Shown here one piece after another: positions 17,567 through 25,185 of a stretch of 64,000 nucleotides of DNA. Made by a program: the position numbers and the translations under genes. The notes below the pieces were generated by a model, which saw only the letters and a program-made list of their open reading frames with translations, was not told the DNA's origin and did no database searches. Origin of the DNA: Dongia_B sp964406155 (GTDB lineage: Bacteria; Pseudomonadota; Alphaproteobacteria; Dongiales; Dongiaceae); NCBI GenBank assembly GCA_964406155.1, contig CAYOQR010000004.1, forward strand, positions 106,911 through 170,910. The letters are read 5' to 3'. The first letter of the stretch is position 1, and the number at the start of each line of letters is the position of its first letter.

Positions 17567-17678
17567 ACTTTTAACGTCTTTAATATATCAATTAATACAA
17601 TAGGTTGATCTGGATTCAGCTACGCGGGGCGCGTCTCCCGGCAGGTTTCGTCCCGACAATCTTTCCTAGCGCCGGGCA

Positions 17679-17707
17679 TGCTGGGTAAGGCCTGCCCAGC
17701 AGGGCAG
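17679..17707. repeat. Overlapping alternative hairpins
   Basis: TGCTGGG (17679-17685) pairs with CCCAGCA (17695-17701). CTGCCC (17692-17697) pairs with GGGCAG (17702-17707). The two stems share bases and cannot form together. On the minus strand they lie upstream of the flgE promoter rather than in its predicted leader, so any role is unclear. Confidence 0.45.
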
Positions 17708-18435
17708 ACCGTCCGCCCGAGCCTTTCGCCTGGGGCAGGTTCTTCATGATTGATTCACCATCTAATACGTAGCTTGGCGGGATTCCGGGCGGCGAAATGT
17801 GGCCGCCGCGGACGGATTTCTGCAATGGAGCGTGACCATGACTTTCCGTGCCCTGCCACTGCCGGTCGCGGGTCAGGAGGAGCGGAAAGAATGCTAACTG
17901 GATTTATCAATCAATTGAGTGTGGGGGGCAGGCTGTGAGCCGTGATCTTGTTGCCCAGCCCATAAGGCTAGGGCAGGGAAACAAGGCAGGAAGTGCCGAG
18001 TGACCTGCTGCCGCGTTGATGGATCCACGGCTTGCCTTCTTGGAGATGAAATATCCCCGAGACTTATAAGAGTGCCTGAAGGCCTTTCAGCAATCCTGCC
18101 TTATTAAAGTCGCTAGATTTGGGCATGCCTCGATGCGGATCAGTGGTCAGTCATTGCTACTAATTTTTAAGCTGGGCAGTCGGGAAAACGGCCAACCTCC
18201 GAGTTTATATTAAATTAACCATCTTCATATAACGATCCGGCATTCGCGAGGCGTTCATCACGCCTGTTCATGCTCGATTTGAGGCGAGAAAGGTGGGGGT
18301 ATTCAGCCTCGGCTCGTGAGTTTCAATTGCTTTTTTGAGTGCCTGTCGTGTCGGTCATATCTGGTCGATCACCATGCTGCTCCAGAGAGGCGGTGAAACT
18401 AGCAAGTAATGCAGTTTTGTTTCTCATGGAGCCTC

Positions 18436-18451
18436 CGGCACAATTCCTGCG
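18436..18451 (+). promoter_or_regulatory. Sigma-54-like promoter before the methyltransferase gene
   Basis: CGGCACAATTCCTGCG has GG and GC at the exact -24/-12 spacing and the strong GGCAC core. It departs from consensus at the first T, at one T of TTGC and at the last base. The predicted transcript start falls about 20-30 bp before the ATGs at 18479/18491. Confidence 0.5.
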
Positions 18452-18478
18452 TACAGCCGGAACATCGTATTCTTTTGG

Positions 18479-19198
18479 ATGGGAAAATTTATGTCGGATA
18501 TCCGGTTGAGGTTGACGCCGCGTAACCTAGCAGATCTCGTTTGGCTGCAATGGATATCGGCAATTGAAACTGAAATGTCGGATATGCATGCGAAGCTGTC
18601 AGGGATGTTTGATGCCTGCGAGCAGTCGCGCGGGAAAATGGACTATAACACTGGTTCGATCTCTTATTCGGCGGCCGTGGCTCTTTATATCATGACACGG
18701 AACATCAATCCGATATCCGTTTTTGAGGTAGGTACCTTCATCGGAAAATCCACATTGGCCATGGCGCTAGCGATCGATCGAAATGAGAGTAATGGCAGGA
18801 TCTTCACTTGCGACGGCAGCAATGATTTCCATCTACCGAAGTTGACACAATGTCGTATTGATGGGTTCCCCAAAACAGCTAGCGCTGCAGCTCTGGCGAC
18901 TTTGGCTGCAAATAATACCCGCATTGACATGCTGCATATTGATGGACGCATCGGTCCCCAAGATATCGAGCTGATTGAGCGTACAGCTGAGTCAGGGGTC
19001 GTTATTGCATTGGATGATTTCGAGGGGGCTGAAAAGGGCGTTGCCAATTTTTCATTAATTCGCGGTCGGCCGTTTTTTGCACAGCATATGTTGATCTATC
19101 CGATGTCGGAGAAAGTGGCGGACCGGCTGGGTTGTTATAGCAGCAATACTACGGCCATGCTCATACCCATGGCAGCGTTCACTTTCACTAATCAGTAA
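18479..19198 (+). CDS. Class I SAM-dependent methyltransferase
   Basis: The 239-residue protein has a Rossmann methyltransferase core. Motif I is VFEVGTFIGKST (81-92), an acidic residue follows beta-2 (ITCD-like FTCDGS, 109-114), then MLHIDGRIGPQDIELIE (151-167) and GVVIALDDFEG (173-183), as in the methyltransferase 24 type (CmcI/macrocin-like). The substrate is unknown. Two starts are possible: ATG 18479 with a weak site, or ATG 18491, which has GGGA 7 nt upstream. The gene is visibly A+T-richer and uses rarer codons than the flagellar genes, and with the following glycosyltransferase forms a probable acquired or divergent glycan-modification pair. Confidence 0.75.
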   Translation: MGKFMSDIRLRLTPRNLADLVWLQWISAIETEMSDMHAKLSGMFDACEQSRGKMDYNTGSISYSAAVALYIMTRNINPISVFEVGTFIGKSTLAMALAIDRNESNGRIFTCDGSNDFHLPKLTQCRIDGFPKTASAAALATLAANNTRIDMLHIDGRIGPQDIELIERTAESGVVIALDDFEGAEKGVANFSLIRGRPFFAQHMLIYPMSEKVADRLGCYSSNTTAMLIPMAAFTFTNQ

Positions 19199-19220
19199 GC
19201 TGCCTTGTGGGGCGGTAGTT

Positions 19221-19244
19221 GCCGAGAGACCTCCGGTTCTCGGC
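19221..19244 (+). repeat. Small hairpin between methyltransferase and glycosyltransferase genes
   Basis: GCCGAGA (19221-19227) is the exact complement of TCTCGGC (19238-19244) with a 10-nt loop. No T-run follows, so it is not a classic terminator; it may be an RNA-stability hairpin between the two genes. Confidence 0.4.
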
Positions 19245-19308
19245 GGAGAAATCTGCTATCAAGCGGCAATTGCTCCATTACGGGTCACTAGAGTAGTCGG
19301 GGACTGGC

Positions 19309-21222
19309 ATGAGTGCGAAACAGGTCGTCGAGGGGCAGCAGTCAGTTGATCGCTGCCAGGCAATCGAAGCGATTTTGCAGCATGTGCGATCTGTGCCGAC
19401 CGATCTCGTGCAGTTGAACGAAATAATATCCTTTACGAAGGCGAACCTCGTGAATGCGACTGGGTCCGGTTTGTCTTCACTCAAGCGTGGCAGGGAGGGA
19501 ATTTTTCAAGATTTCCTTAAGGCGTTTGCACCCAACGAACTCTACGCCAAGATGGCGTTGTTCATGATCGACGCCTGGGCGACAAATGAGGAGCGGGCCC
19601 TGGTATTCGCTGTTGGCGATCTTACGAATGATCGTATGGGCGGTGAGCGATTCGGATCCGGGCTGAGGCAGCTCCTAGATCAAGTGTCAATGGGAGTGAT
19701 ACTTGAACGGCAAACACTGCTGGATATTCGGGATGCCATTATTGGAGCAAGACCGACGATCTCTCAGCTAATTGCCGCCTGCACGCTGACCGGCCTATCG
19801 CCCGGAACATCGGATGCGATGAGAACAGCTGTCTTCGAGGAAGTCGTCATGCCGATTTTCCAGATGGTTGTTGGGGCGTCCAGCTCCGACGCGGTGCTGA
19901 TGCTCGAGCGCATGATTTATAATCAGTATATCAAAGTGAAAGAGTTCGCTGATCATCATAAAAAGAGCTTTGAACGGATTGAGCCGCTGATAAGGATTGC
20001 GGGTCAGCGGGATGCCAGAGCGAGACCGCCAATGCCGGTACAGGCAGGCAAGGAGAAGGTCTGTTTTATTTTGCACAATGGTGCCCGGCTGGCGCATGTC
20101 GAGACCCTGTTATTATTGCTCGAGGCAATGGCTCGACTGAAAGATTGTCCGATAGAGCCGTCCGTCTATCTGCTTTGGGGATACAATTACGCGGAAATCC
20201 GCGATATCTGCGCTCGCCTGAATATCGCTACTTACGTTGATTCAGGGCACCCGGATGATCAAAGCATCGTGGGGCGCTTTGATCGATGCCGAAGCACACT
20301 TGCCTCGGCTGGGATTTCGGCGGCAGTAGTTGTTTCCGTGCCGCTGCATTTGGCCTATTTGATGGAAGCGCCGATCGCCCCAGTGCAGATCTGGTGGGCG
20401 ATGAAGTTTACACTGCCGAACTTCGCGGGCCTAGATGGTCGGGTGCAAAACGTTTGGGTCGTCAATCGAAGATATGAAGTGGACGGTGTTTCCTGGCGAG
20501 GAAGTCCTCCCGGATTCCCATGGCCGGAGATACCTTCGGAAGAAGCCGTCAGCCAAATAAAGTCCAAGTTTGGGCAGCGTAAAATCATCGGTACCGTTGC
20601 GCGGGAAGAGAAAATTCGTGAACCCTCTTTCTTGTCGGCGGTTGTCCGTATGTTGAAGCGTCACCAAGATGCTGTTTTTGTTTGGACAGGCCGGACACGA
20701 TTACCGGAGATCGAAGCCGCCTTTAGCCGCGGCGGTGTAGCGGATCGCTGCCACTTTGTTGGTTGGGTTGATCCCGCCGTTTACTGCAGGGTGTTCGATA
20801 TATTCCTGGAGACGTTCCCGTTGACTGGATTGATGGTCATCTGGGCCATGTATCTTGGCACGCCGGTCGTTTCGATCGGGAGAAGCGGGATACTCGGTGC
20901 TGTTTGGGACACTGTTTTCGAGGGGACGGTCCCTATCGACGAAGCTGACCGGCATGAGTTCGAAGACATATTTGCGCTAGTTCGCGGCAGATTGCCGGCA
21001 CTTGTCGCGGATACGCCAGCCGATCTTGATATGATTATCGATCCGCTGCTGGCGGATGACCGTCTGGCTGCTGACCTCGGCCGTGCCCAGAACCGTTTCA
21101 TTCTGCGTTACACGATCGACGCACTTGAGTATGCGCGTGCTCAATCCCAGAATTTCGTTGATATCATCAACGAAAGCCGCGGGCCGGCGAAGCCCTCGGA
21201 CTTCGCGGCCAATATGGCTTAA
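19309..21222 (+). CDS. Large GT-B-like glycosyltransferase
   Basis: The 637-residue protein has a helical N-terminal region (1-240) without recognised motifs. Two Rossmann-like halves follow. The first starts KVCFILHNGARLAHVETLLL (about 248). The second has TVAREEKIREPSFLSAVVRM, then FVWTGRTRLPEIEAAF (about 458), CHFVGWVDPAVYCRVFDIFL (about 481), and the donor-site-like loop MYLGTPVVSIGR. That layout resembles glycosyltransferases of the GT4/GT41 type, in which the helical N-terminus binds the acceptor. Substrate and donor are unknown. Its setting beside flgE and the sigma-54-like element upstream suggest modification of flagellin or another surface structure. Codon use is less G+C-rich than in flanking operons. 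Confidence 0.68.
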   Translation: MSAKQVVEGQQSVDRCQAIEAILQHVRSVPTDLVQLNEIISFTKANLVNATGSGLSSLKRGREGIFQDFLKAFAPNELYAKMALFMIDAWATNEERALVFAVGDLTNDRMGGERFGSGLRQLLDQVSMGVILERQTLLDIRDAIIGARPTISQLIAACTLTGLSPGTSDAMRTAVFEEVVMPIFQMVVGASSSDAVLMLERMIYNQYIKVKEFADHHKKSFERIEPLIRIAGQRDARARPPMPVQAGKEKVCFILHNGARLAHVETLLLLLEAMARLKDCPIEPSVYLLWGYNYAEIRDICARLNIATYVDSGHPDDQSIVGRFDRCRSTLASAGISAAVVVSVPLHLAYLMEAPIAPVQIWWAMKFTLPNFAGLDGRVQNVWVVNRRYEVDGVSWRGSPPGFPWPEIPSEEAVSQIKSKFGQRKIIGTVAREEKIREPSFLSAVVRMLKRHQDAVFVWTGRTRLPEIEAAFSRGGVADRCHFVGWVDPAVYCRVFDIFLETFPLTGLMVIWAMYLGTPVVSIGRSGILGAVWDTVFEGTVPIDEADRHEFEDIFALVRGRLPALVADTPADLDMIIDPLLADDRLAADLGRAQNRFILRYTIDALEYARAQSQNFVDIINESRGPAKPSDFAANMA

Positions 21223-21547
21223 AACAGAGGAGATTCCTGAAACAGCCTCAGGCATGGGTTAGGAGCCAATATCCGCGCTGTTATGACGCAGTTGTGTTCT
21301 TGTCTGCGATGTTTTGGTTTGTCTTTTAGTTTCTTGTATTTGGTCTATTTATGCGAAAATTTGTGTTGTTTTATGCATTGAAAACAACTTGAATTTCACG
21401 TGAAAATAGGTTTCTCTCTTCGATAGTTCCGTACTGGCTATTCCGGTAGTGCTGCGCCATCTGGTATTCGGGTAAACGAGCGCCTATATTGCGCTGCAGC
21501 ACAGCGCCCTGGTGGCGACCAGCTTTCTTTGTCGAGCTAACGAGATC
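21223..21547. other. Intergenic region before fpr
   Basis: The first 130 bp are T-rich on the plus strand and gene-free. Two palindromes at 21365-21388 and 21394-21405 occupy the likely fpr promoter zone and are listed separately. Confidence 0.6.
21365..21405. promoter_or_regulatory. Two adjacent palindromes upstream of fpr
   Basis: GTTGTTTT (21365-21372) and AAAACAAC (21381-21388) are exact complements 8 bp apart. Six base pairs later TTTCACGTGAAA (21394-21405) is a perfect 12-bp palindrome. Tandem operators for a regulator of fpr are possible. The first could alternatively be the end-hairpin of the upstream glycosyltransferase transcript. Confidence 0.5.
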
Positions 21548-22321
21548 ATGAGCAATCTGAATCAAGAGACCGTCCTGGACGTCCATCATTGGACTGACTC
21601 CCTCTTCACCTTCAAGGCGACGCGGGATCCGTCCTTCCGCTTCCAGAATGGCCAGTTCACGATGATCGGTCTGGAAGTGAACGGCAAGCCGCTGCTGCGC
21701 GCCTACAGCATGGCGAGCGCGAATTACGAAGAGAACCTGGAATTCTTCTCGATCAAGGTGCAGGACGGTCCGCTGACCTCGCGCCTCCAGCATCTCAAGG
21801 TCGGCGACAAGATCCTGGTCGGGCGCAAGCCGACCGGCACGCTACTGACCGCGAACCTGCTGCCGGGCAAGCATCTCTATCTGCTGGCGACCGGTACCGG
21901 CCTCGCGCCCTTCATGAGCCTGATCAAGGATCCCGAGGTCTATGATCTCTATGAAAAGGTGATTCTGGTCCATGGCTGCCGCGGCGTCGCCGAGCTCGCC
22001 TATCAGGACATCATCACGCAGGAACTGCCGAATAATGAATTCTTCGGCGAAGGCGTGCGCAACAAGCTGGTCTATTATCCGACCGTGACGCGCGAGCCGT
22101 TCCGCAATAAGGGCCGCCTGACCGATCTCATCGAGAACGGCAAGCTGTTCGAGGATATCGGCCTGCCGGAGATGAACATCGAAGACGACCGCCTGATGCT
22201 GTGCGGCAGCCCGATGATGCTGAAAGATATGCGCACCATTCTCGAGACTCGCGGCTTCGTCGAGGGCAGCCATGCCACGCCGGCCCATTACGTGATCGAG
22301 AAGGCCTTCGTCGAGCAATAA
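21548..22321 (+). CDS. fpr: Ferredoxin-NADP(+) reductase
   Basis: This FAD enzyme moves electrons between NADPH and ferredoxin or flavodoxin in the cytoplasm, often in oxidative-stress or biosynthetic electron supply. The 257 residues match the bacterial Fpr length. The FAD site RAYSMAS lies at 51-57, the NADP nucleotide site ATGTGLAPF at 114-122, and LMLCGSPMM near the C-terminus. The frame extends 12 codons further upstream, but the family starts at MSNLNQETV. It is monocistronic, closed by a strong terminator. Confidence 0.92.
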   Translation: MSNLNQETVLDVHHWTDSLFTFKATRDPSFRFQNGQFTMIGLEVNGKPLLRAYSMASANYEENLEFFSIKVQDGPLTSRLQHLKVGDKILVGRKPTGTLLTANLLPGKHLYLLATGTGLAPFMSLIKDPEVYDLYEKVILVHGCRGVAELAYQDIITQELPNNEFFGEGVRNKLVYYPTVTREPFRNKGRLTDLIENGKLFEDIGLPEMNIEDDRLMLCGSPMMLKDMRTILETRGFVEGSHATPAHYVIEKAFVEQ

Positions 22322-22408
22322 AGCCGGCGAACGGTAGGGCCGAACAGGGCCTTGTCATCCGATACGGGAAACGCCCGGGCTTGTCCCCAGCCGTTTGCCC
22401 AAAGTGTG

Positions 22409-22448
22409 AAAAGGCGGAAGGATAGTTGACTTCCGCCTTTTCTCTTTT
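22409..22448 (+). terminator. Intrinsic terminator of fpr
   Basis: A perfect 12-bp stem, AAAAGGCGGAAG (22409-22420) with CTTCCGCCTTTT (22430-22441), has a 9-nt loop and is followed by CTCTTTT. Because the stem begins with an A-run it could also act for the ureohydrolase gene converging from the right. Confidence 0.9.
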
Positions 22449-22551
22449 GATCGGCGTAAGAGGCAAGATATCTCAGGCGAAACCCTCAACAAGTCGGATG
22501 GCGGTGCGGACTGTATTGAAGGATTAACGCAAAGTCGGCGGAGATTTTCTT

Positions 22552-23373
22552 TCAGACAGTCAGAGATTGTCCCTGGCATGTCTTCAACATCATGCCGGCC
22601 ATCTCCTTCATCACCTTGACGGCAACCGCTGCGGTCTGATTGTCGATGTCGCAGTGCGGGTTGTATTCAACGAGATCACCGGCGACGATCGGCTGGTTGA
22701 TGGTATGAATGAGATCGATGACCTGGCGCGGCGACGGGCCACCGGGCTCTCGATGGGACACACCGGGCGCGAAGGCCGGATCCAGTCCGTCAATATCGAT
22801 CGACAGATAAACCGGCGTGTCGATGTCGAAACGCAGGCCCGGACGCCAATCGCCCATCGGCACCGCCTCGACACCGAAACGCTTGAACTGATCACGATGG
22901 TGATCGTTGATGGTGCGCAATCCCACCTGAATAAGACGATCGGCCAGCCCTTCCTCCATGATCCGGGCAAAAGGTGACGTGTGCGATCGGAGGTTGCCTT
23001 GATACGCATGATAGATATCGGGATGGGCATCGATATGCAGGATGGTCAGCCTGGGATGATGCCGTCGTACCGCGCGCATGATGGGATGCGTGATGGCATG
23101 ATCACCACCCAGGCAAAGCAGCGGTGTCCCCAATGCCATCAGTCGGTCGACATCCCGCTCGATCGCATCCCAGGGATCAGTACCCGCATCAAAAGCGATA
23201 TCCCCCCGATCCATCACGCATCCCGGTGCGCTGAGATCAAAGCCCGTCTCGCTCCATGAACTCTGCGTCTCGGCACGGAACTCCCTCCGGATCGCCTCTG
23301 GCGCCTCTGCCGGCCCTTTCAGCAGTGAGGAGTTTTCATCATTGGGAACGCCCAGCAGGGAAATGCCAGTCAT
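22552..23373 (-). CDS. Ureohydrolase (arginase/agmatinase family)
   Basis: The family hydrolyses guanidino compounds (agmatine, arginine, guanidinobutyrate and similar) to urea with a dinuclear Mn centre. In the 273-residue protein the metal ligands are all present: His in GGDHAITH (H92), HIDAHPD (D115, H117, D119) and SIDIDGLDP (D193, D195). The ATG at 23373 is chosen because AAGGAGG stands 9 nt upstream; the longer frame lacks this. The substrate cannot be read from the sequence. It is divergent from a LysR regulator with a T-N11-A type operator between them, which suggests substrate-induced expression. Confidence 0.88.
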   Translation of the reverse strand: MTGISLLGVPNDENSSLLKGPAEAPEAIRREFRAETQSSWSETGFDLSAPGCVMDRGDIAFDAGTDPWDAIERDVDRLMALGTPLLCLGGDHAITHPIMRAVRRHHPRLTILHIDAHPDIYHAYQGNLRSHTSPFARIMEEGLADRLIQVGLRTINDHHRDQFKRFGVEAVPMGDWRPGLRFDIDTPVYLSIDIDGLDPAFAPGVSHREPGGPSPRQVIDLIHTINQPIVAGDLVEYNPHCDIDNQTAAVAVKVMKEMAGMMLKTCQGQSLTV

Positions 23374-23459
23374 CGGACCACGCCTCCTTTGCGGCGGCAC
23401 CGCCAGTGGATGCAAGTTGGCGATTGCCTTGGCGTGGGTTCTAACGCCGGCAAATAATG

Positions 23460-23480
23460 TAGGTCTACTTCATTAACCTA
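23460..23480. promoter_or_regulatory. LysR-type operator between ureohydrolase and LysR gene
   Basis: TAGGT (23460-23464), 11 bp, ACCTA (23476-23480): a perfect dyad with the T-N11-A signature of LysR-family sites. It is centred in the 130-bp divergent interval, as expected for autoregulation plus activation of the neighbour. Confidence 0.75.
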
Positions 23481-23503
23481 AATATATTTGTTAGATTTAC
23501 TTG

Positions 23504-24397
23504 ATGTTCGATCTCGTTCGACTTCGCCTGCTCCGAGAACTGGCCCATCGCGGCACGATGATGGCCGTCGCCGATGCAATGGGGATGACGTCATCCGCCG
23601 TATCGCAACAACTGGCGACCCTGGAACATGAAGCGCGGGCCGTCCTGTTGGAACGCATCGGCCGGCGTGTGCAATTGACGGCGGAGGGCGAGCGTCTCGT
23701 AGCGCATGCCGAGACGATTCTGCAGGCCGTCGAGGCCGCGGCGCTGGATCTGCAAACCGCGGCAAAGCAGCCCAGGGGCGTGGTCAGGATCGGCAGCTTT
23801 CCCACTTTTGCCAGGGCGCGGCTTATGCCGGCAATCATCGCCGCCCGCGCCCGCTATCCGGATATTGAGATCATCCTCTGCGAAATTGAATCCGATGAGG
23901 CGCCATCGGCCATACGGGATGGCCGGTGCGACCTGGCGATCGTCTTCTCCTACAGCCTTGCACCCAAGGCGGAGGTGCCGGGCATCGTTTCGTATCAACT
24001 GCTGGACGAGCCGGTTCTGCTTGCCCTCGGCAAAAAATGGCGCCGCGAAGCCGGGCCGATCGACCTTCGTCGGCTCGAAGGAGAAAAATGGATCGTTGGT
24101 TCACGTCAGTTGGATGACCACGAGCTCGCGTTACGCGCCTGCGCCTTGGCCGGTTTTGTGCCCCGGATCACCCATCGCATCGACGATTATAACTTGGTGC
24201 TGCATATGGTGGCGGCGGGCCTGGGCATCGGTTTTGTGCCGCAAATGGCGCTTAGCACAACAAATAACAAAGATATCGTCAGGCGCGAAGCTGCCGGTCC
24301 GCCCCTCCGCCGGCGCATCTCCGCCGTGATACGAGAGACGTCCGTCAAGATGCCGACGATACGAGCCTTCTTATCGGCGCTGCAGAACCCGGTTTAA
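23504..24397 (+). CDS. LysR-family transcriptional regulator
   Basis: The 297-residue protein has an N-terminal winged helix-turn-helix (LRELAHRGTMMAVADAMGMT, then SSAVSQQLATLEHEARAVLL) and a C-terminal periplasmic-binding-like effector domain (GVVRIGSFPTFARARLMPAI; GRCDLAIVFSY; MVAAGLGIGFVPQMAL). The ATG at 23504 is preferred; a TTG lies directly before it. It probably regulates the divergent ureohydrolase, from gene pairing and the shared operator. No inducer can be named. Confidence 0.9.
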   Translation: MFDLVRLRLLRELAHRGTMMAVADAMGMTSSAVSQQLATLEHEARAVLLERIGRRVQLTAEGERLVAHAETILQAVEAAALDLQTAAKQPRGVVRIGSFPTFARARLMPAIIAARARYPDIEIILCEIESDEAPSAIRDGRCDLAIVFSYSLAPKAEVPGIVSYQLLDEPVLLALGKKWRREAGPIDLRRLEGEKWIVGSRQLDDHELALRACALAGFVPRITHRIDDYNLVLHMVAAGLGIGFVPQMALSTTNNKDIVRREAAGPPLRRRISAVIRETSVKMPTIRAFLSALQNPV

Positions 24398-24455
24398 GCG
24401 GCACAGGAACCTCGGGCTGGTCCCGAGCGTTTCGTTTCAGGCGGTGCGTTCGGCG

Positions 24456-25124
24456 TTAGGCAGCATCTTCATCGGCGATGCGCAGCCACGGCCAGCGCGC
24501 CTGATAGCTCGCGGCCTTGCGCCGGAAGGCGGTCGGATCGACACAGGCGGGATTGGGCCGCAGGATGCCGGCTTCCAGATCGGCGGTGCCGTGGGGCGCG
24601 ATGATGCGCAGCCTGCCATCCTGCCCATCCCATTGTCCCGCGGTCAGGCCGAGGCAGGTGCCCAGCACCGGAAAGCGCCGGATCGCCTCCGCCGCCGAGG
24701 CCATCGGCGGGCAGGGGCAGCCGAAGCGCTGCGGATACCAGAGATGGATGCGGGCCTGGTTGCGGATCTCGATCACGCCGTCGATATCCTGGAACAAGGC
24801 GGCGGCCTGGCGGATGACACGGTCCTCCGCCTCGAAGGAGAGATCGACCGCGTCGAAATAGAAGATGTCGTAATCGTTCACCTGATCGGCCGGCCGGCGG
24901 CCGTCACGCAGATTGAGCCAGGCCTGCCAGACGCAGCCCGCCACCAAACAGGCCTGGTCGAGGCCGAGAATGGGCAGGCGTTCCAGGATTTTCCGATTGA
25001 TCGGATTGGCGAGGGCGGCGGCGATCAGGTCCATCGGCACAGCTTGTGCCGCCAGATGCGACGGCGCAAGCGCGAAGCGCGCACTTCTCCACCATCTTGA
25101 ATAGTCACAATATCCCGCTTTCAT
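24456..25124 (-). CDS. Nucleotidyltransferase-like protein (DUF925 type)
   Basis: The protein resembles the small NTP_transf_6/DUF925 family of predicted nucleotidyltransferases. Visible blocks are LVAGCVWQAWLNLRDGR, VNDYDIFYFDAVDLSFEAED with the acidic D-x-D-like pattern, and RNQARIHLWYPQRFG. The usual family ending follows (AFRRKAASYQARWPWLRI). Biochemical function in this family is not established. The start is uncertain: ATG 25160 would overlap the divergent amn region, ATG 25124 gives 222 residues, and ATG 25034 (MDLIAAALANP) would remove a poorly conserved N-terminus. Confidence 0.7.
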   Translation of the reverse strand: MKAGYCDYSRWWRSARFALAPSHLAAQAVPMDLIAAALANPINRKILERLPILGLDQACLVAGCVWQAWLNLRDGRRPADQVNDYDIFYFDAVDLSFEAEDRVIRQAAALFQDIDGVIEIRNQARIHLWYPQRFGCPCPPMASAAEAIRRFPVLGTCLGLTAGQWDGQDGRLRIIAPHGTADLEAGILRPNPACVDPTAFRRKAASYQARWPWLRIADEDAA

Positions 25125-25185
25125 TCCACCATCGGGCGTGGCGATAATGGGGCGTGACATCGTGCACCATCGACAGGAACGGAAG

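Larger units (their letters stand above)
17507..18478. other. Long intergenic region between flgE and the methyltransferase gene
   Basis: No convincing gene is seen in these 972 bp. The left end has the flgE promoter followed by an A+T-rich stretch (about 17571-17603). A G+C-rich block at 17679-17707 can form two mutually exclusive hairpins. Short open frames exist, such as one ending 17938 that closes with MLTGFINQLSVGGRL after an AGGAG, but nothing supports them. The right end has a sigma-54-like element for the next gene. Base composition becomes A+T-richer rightwards. Confidence 0.6.

Noticed and set aside
17571..17603. TTAA-rich stretch upstream of flgE as a CtrA site
   Set aside because: The TTAA pairs are 5 or 8 bp apart rather than 7. 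The stretch is better seen as an A+T-rich bend near a sigma-54 promoter.
17616..17825. 69-codon minus-strand frame in the flgE upstream region
   Set aside because: No ribosome site or known motif, and it overlaps the alternative hairpins; too little support for a gene.
25138..25185. GTG at 25138 as the amn start
   Set aside because: The extension overlaps the divergent gene and lacks a ribosome site, whereas ATG 25186 has AGGA at 8 nt and gives the usual protein length.
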